Assembly: GCA_050485785.1 (NCBI GenBank)
Contig: JBJHCA010000068.1
Span: 1-18,913 of the forward strand
Reading direction: 5' to 3'
DNA from: JBJHCA01 sp050485785
GTDB taxonomy: Bacteria; Bacteroidota; Bacteroidia; Chitinophagales; Saprospiraceae
DNA: 18,913 nt
Part shown: one piece after another, positions 16,374 through 18,913 of the stretch
Layout of the letters: every line of letters begins with the position of its first letter
How positions within the stretch are numbered: position 1 is the stretch's first letter
The notes under the pieces: model-generated
The model's input: the letters and a program-made list of their open reading frames with translations, nothing else
What the model was told of the DNA's origin: nothing
Database searches by the model: none
Program-made: the position numbers and the translations under genes

Positions 16374-16898
16374 ATGAGTATGGAGTCAAGAACTAGAAAT
16401 ATCAATTTTATAAATGAATTGAAAGAAAGATTTTCAATTCCATTCAAACCATTTAACTATGCTTATTTCGGTTATCTATTTGGTATACTTATCGGTTTTG
16501 GAGGTCTTGGTATTTGGGTTAGTATTTATCAGGATATTAATTCCTCTAATAGTATTTGGTCAACTGTACCAACAAGTATATCAACATATTTTATAGCGTT
16601 ATTAGCAAGTTCATTTATTGATTTAAATGTGTTACCAAATGCAATTAATAGAGTAAGTATGTTAATATACTCAGTGATATTTTTAAGTTTAGGCTTCTTA
16701 TTATTTTGGTTATCTATAAATATTGCATCTAATTTTTCATTTATACCTGCTATCCTAGGTTTTGTTTTTGCAATATTGACTTGGCATTTAGCTAATTGTG
16801 ATAGCGATAAATTTAATGACGAGTCTTTCAATGCTAAAATAAGAGCTGAAGCAAAACAAACACACGGTAGTAATTGGGGTGAACAAAATGGTGAATAG
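16374..16898 (+). CDS. Four-helix membrane protein inside the dnd operon
   Basis: A 174-residue protein that I cannot assign to a family. After a basic cytoplasmic-type N-terminus (about 28 residues), four hydrophobic stretches are visible at about 29-52 (YFGYLFGILIGFGGLGIWV), 64-84 (TVPTSISTYFIALLASSFI), 95-118 (SMLIYSVIFLSLGFLLFWL) and 121-140 (FSFIPAILGFVFAILTWHL). A polar C-terminal tail of about 34 residues follows. It begins 2 nt after the dndE fusion gene and ends 2 nt before the DGQHR gene, so it is cotranscribed and probably translationally coupled. Canonical dnd clusters have no membrane component, so its role is open: a membrane anchor for the complex or an effector that damages the membrane are two guesses. 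Confidence 0.8.
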   Translation: MSMESRTRNINFINELKERFSIPFKPFNYAYFGYLFGILIGFGGLGIWVSIYQDINSSNSIWSTVPTSISTYFIALLASSFIDLNVLPNAINRVSMLIYSVIFLSLGFLLFWLSINIASNFSFIPAILGFVFAILTWHLANCDSDKFNDESFNAKIRAEAKQTHGSNWGEQNGE

Positions 16899-16900
16899 TT

Positions 16901-18244
16901 ATGAGAAATTTAATTGATAGTAAAATAATAGGATTTCCGATTATTCAAAACCAACAGGATTTTCTAATCGCAAAATTTAGTATAAAGCAGGTTTTCACTT
17001 TTACAAAATATACTACTCGTATTTTGAATTCCTTTGATGATGATGGAACTCCGTTGTATAACGAGGAAATTCAAAGAGAAATAGAACCCAGTAGAGTAAA
17101 GAAAATTGCTGATTTTTTAATTGAAGACCCAGAAGCCATTTTTCCAACAAATTTGGTGCTTCACATTCCAAAAGAGGTAATTGAGGAGCAAAAAGAGCAT
17201 AAAAATTTTGTAGAAATAACTTTGAAGGATAGAGTTTTTGATGAACTAAAGAAAGCAAATGGGGATGTATATATAATAATAATTGATGGACAGCACAGAA
17301 TTAAAGGTATTGAAATCGCTTTAGATCGAATTAAAAGTGAAATAGAAACTTTATCAAAAACATTAAGAACAGGTGTTAAAGCAAAAAGCGATTTTTTAGA
17401 AAAGAAACTAAAAGATAGAACTCAAAGATTAAATGATTTAGAAGATATTGAACTAGTAGTTTCTTTTTTTATAGATAAAACAATCGAATATCAAGCAATG
17501 ATATTTTCTACCATCAACAGAACTCAAAAAAGGGTTTCACAAAGCTTGGTTTATGATTTATTTGGTTTAAACACAAACGATTCTCCACATAAAACAGCAA
17601 TACAAGTTATTATTAGCCTCAATGGTCATAAAAACTCTCCATTTTATAAAAGAATTAAGTTTTATGGAGGTGATTATTCTATTGAAAACAGTCCTCCTTT
17701 ATCACAGGCGACAATGGCTAAATCCATAGTTAATCTAATATCAGAAAATCTCAGAGAATCTGAACGTGACAGATACCGTGCAAGAAAGGAATTAAATACA
17801 AGAAGTGCAGGTTCAAATAAATTCTTACCTTTTAGGAAATACTATGCAAACAATAAAGATGGTGCCATTTCAGATATTATGTTCTATTATTTTAGCTCTG
17901 TAAGAAATACCTTCAAGGATGAATATGGTAATTCATTATGGAATATTGGGCAATCAGGCAAACCTGAGAACATTCTTCATACAATTGTGGGGTATGACAG
18001 TTTACTGAGGATTCTAGTAGAAATACTTCAAGAGCAGAACACAGCAATTACTAATACAGTATATTTTGAAAAGTATTTACAGAAGTGTAAAAGTTTAAAG
18101 CTTGATAATACTATTCGCTATCCTTTCAACAATAAAGGAAAGAAAATACTTTATTTAGATATGAGTTTGGCTATTTGGCCATATAACCCAGATAATAATA
18201 AAGACAACAGATTAATTGAATTAAAAGAAATAACAACGGACTAA
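16901..18244 (+). CDS. dndB: DGQHR-domain protein, DndB-like
   Basis: A 447-residue protein with the DGQHR motif in IIIIDGQHRIKGIEIAL (D129-R133). It is preceded by QREIEPSRVKKIADFLIEDP and followed by a second conserved block, IFSTINRTQKRVSQSLVYDLFGL. This arrangement is the DGQHR fold, a ParB-like DNA-binding/ATPase-like module. DndB carries the same motif and is reported to act as a negative regulator or limiter of phosphorothioation. The link here rests on the motif plus cotranscription with dndC-D-E. The protein is longer than typical DndB (about 360 residues), with a charged helical insert at 145-180, so a more distant DGQHR paralogue is possible. In many dnd clusters dndB is first or divergent; here it is last. 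The ATG at 16901 is 2 nt past the membrane-protein stop. Confidence 0.75.
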   Translation: MRNLIDSKIIGFPIIQNQQDFLIAKFSIKQVFTFTKYTTRILNSFDDDGTPLYNEEIQREIEPSRVKKIADFLIEDPEAIFPTNLVLHIPKEVIEEQKEHKNFVEITLKDRVFDELKKANGDVYIIIIDGQHRIKGIEIALDRIKSEIETLSKTLRTGVKAKSDFLEKKLKDRTQRLNDLEDIELVVSFFIDKTIEYQAMIFSTINRTQKRVSQSLVYDLFGLNTNDSPHKTAIQVIISLNGHKNSPFYKRIKFYGGDYSIENSPPLSQATMAKSIVNLISENLRESERDRYRARKELNTRSAGSNKFLPFRKYYANNKDGAISDIMFYYFSSVRNTFKDEYGNSLWNIGQSGKPENILHTIVGYDSLLRILVEILQEQNTAITNTVYFEKYLQKCKSLKLDNTIRYPFNNKGKKILYLDMSLAIWPYNPDNNKDNRLIELKEITTD

Positions 18245-18291
18245 AGCCATACATTGTCAATCGTTAACTATCAAAGTACAATTCCAGAATT

Positions 18292-18485
18292 ATGAACGAA
18301 ATCATTTGCCCTCATTGCAAGAAAGCATTCAAAGTTGATGAAGCAGGATATGCCGATATTTTGAAACAAGTTCGTGACCATCAATTTGAAGAAGAATTAA
18401 AAAATCGTCTTGCTATTGCCGAAAGAGAAAAACAGAACGCTGTAACACTCGCAGAGGAAAAAACAAAAAATGCATTGCAAGTGGA
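18292..18485 (+). pseudogene. DUF2130-family gene, 5' fragment cut by an IS21-type element
   Basis: From ATG 18292 about 64 codons encode a zinc-ribbon-like start (IICPHCKKAFKVDEAGY) and a charged coiled-coil helix (ADILKQVRDHQFEEELKNRL, IAEREKQNA, LAEEKTKNALQ). This is the standard beginning of DUF2130 proteins, which are about 400 or more residues long and of unsettled function. The frame then runs into the insertion-sequence end at about 18486 and stops at 18534 after a run of unrelated codons. It is therefore truncated. The remainder, if still there, should lie beyond the element, outside the window. The gene starts 47 nt after the DGQHR gene and was probably part of the same island. Confidence 0.8.
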
Positions 18486-18486
18486 T

Positions 18487-18755
18487 ATTCCGGAGCATGT
18501 TGACCCCCCAAATCCGGGAGAAAAAAATGCTTAAAAGTCTTGCTGGTCACTAAATCCACCTGACAATCCGGCAGATGTTGACCCACCCTTGATAAAAACG
18601 CTGAAAAATGGTGTAAAATGAGCCTGGATTGAATTTTTACAGCTTGAAAGTTGAAAAAAAATCCGGAGCATGTTGACCCACCAGGTTACAAAATCCGGAG
18701 CATGTTGACCCACCCCTCAAAATTGGGCTAGAAAATCCGGAGCATGTTGACCCAC
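18487..18755 (+). repeat. Five direct repeats of about 22 nt at the IS21 end
   Basis: The core AATCCGGAGCATGTTGACCC recurs, mostly followed by AC and then C or T. Copies lie at about 18487-18509 (degenerate at its 5' edge), 18565-18587 (GCAGATG in place of GAGCATG), 18660-18682, 18692-18714 and 18734-18755. All have the same orientation. In IS21-family elements such repeats are transposase binding sites. Confidence 0.9.
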
Positions 18756-18774
18756 TTTCATGGTTTTCGATATT

Positions 18775-18805
18775 TGATTTACGTATTTTTTAAGAGCGTA
18801 AATCA
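18775..18805 (+). repeat. 9-bp inverted repeat just before istA
   Basis: TGATTTACG (18775-18783) and CGTAAATCA (18797-18805) are exact reverse complements with a 13-nt loop. The hairpin ends 9 nt before the istA ATG and would fold in any transcript entering from upstream. Confidence 0.75.
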
Positions 18806-18814
18806 TAAATAGAG

Positions 18815-18913
18815 ATGGCAGGAAAACCAAAGAACATGAGTCAGATCAAGCAGCTATTATTGCTACACAAACAAGGAGAATCTAAGCGGTTGATATCTCG
18901 TACACTAGGTATG
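18815..18913 (+). CDS. istA: IS21 transposase IstA, N-terminal fragment (runs off the window)
   Basis: The ATG at 18815 opens a frame to the window edge (33 codons). The peptide starts MAGKPKNMSQIKQLLLLHKQ and continues G-E-S-K-R-L-I-S-R-T-L-G-M, which is the N-terminal helix-turn-helix of IS21-family IstA transposases in Bacteroidota. The catalytic DDE domain and the helper ATPase gene istB lie beyond the window, so whether the element is intact cannot be judged. Confidence 0.88.
   Translation, partial: MAGKPKNMSQIKQLLLLHKQGESKRLISRTLGM

Larger units (their letters stand above)
18486..18913 (+). mobile_element. IS21-family insertion sequence, left end (continues past the window)
   Basis: The element begins around the first repeat copy (18487) inside the DUF2130 gene and includes repeat copies, a hairpin and the start of istA. 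Multiple terminal direct repeats of about 20 nt and an IstA-type first protein are the IS21 hallmarks. The exact outer base and the target duplication cannot be fixed because the right end is not in the window. Confidence 0.85.

Noticed and set aside
18531..18713. Minus-strand 60-codon open frame across the IS21 repeats
   Set aside because: Its peptide only reflects the repeated DNA (W-V-N-M-L-R-I type) and it lies in the transposase-binding region.
18487..18755. CRISPR-like direct repeats
   Set aside because: Spacing is irregular (about 32, 42, 78 and 95 nt), there are only five copies, and they precede an IstA-type transposase start, so they are IS21 terminal repeats.

Overview
The window looks like a chromosomal segment of a Bacteroidota bacterium. 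The evidence is: a secreted HYR-repeat protein, a split (two-subunit) transketolase, a futalosine-type menaquinone gene, leaders without clear Shine-Dalgarno sites, and several upstream matches to the Bacteroidota -7 promoter element TAnnTTTG. The GC-rich core and the HYR protein recall Saprospiria-like lineages, but that placement is only a guess.

Layout. 1-1662: the 3' end of a large secreted HYR-domain protein with a strong terminator. 1848-3749: a FemAB/GNAT-like acyltransferase followed by a second GNAT-like gene broken by two in-frame stops and a frameshift. 3754-8063 (minus strand): housekeeping run carA - eno - transketolase N subunit - transketolase C subunit. 8304-9808 (minus): an RluA-family pseudouridine synthase overlapping a small secreted protein of unknown function. 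9905-10811 (plus): mqnD, divergent from the pseudouridine synthase gene.

After mqnD, base composition drops sharply (36 of 60 G+C in the line starting 10261, 17 of 60 in the line starting 14161). A 550-base junction full of inverted repeats leads into an AT-rich island. The island carries a tightly packed five-gene DNA phosphorothioation (Dnd) operon: dndC, dndD, a dndE fused to a HerA/FtsK-like ATPase, a four-helix membrane protein, and a DndB-like DGQHR protein placed last. Gaps are 1-2 nt, or an 11-nt overlap. There is no cysteine desulfurase gene (dndA) in the window. A DUF2130-type gene follows and is cut after about 64 codons by an IS21-family element. Its end has five copies of a ~22-nt repeat, a 9-bp hairpin and the first 33 codons of the transposase gene istA.

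Functional reading. DndC, DndD and DndE would carry out sulfur insertion into the DNA backbone, using sulfur from a desulfurase encoded elsewhere. The DGQHR protein probably regulates this or binds DNA. The ATPase fused to DndE and the embedded membrane protein are the non-canonical parts and the most interesting content. A restriction partner (DndFGH- or Pbe-like) is not visible and could lie beyond the IS or be missing.
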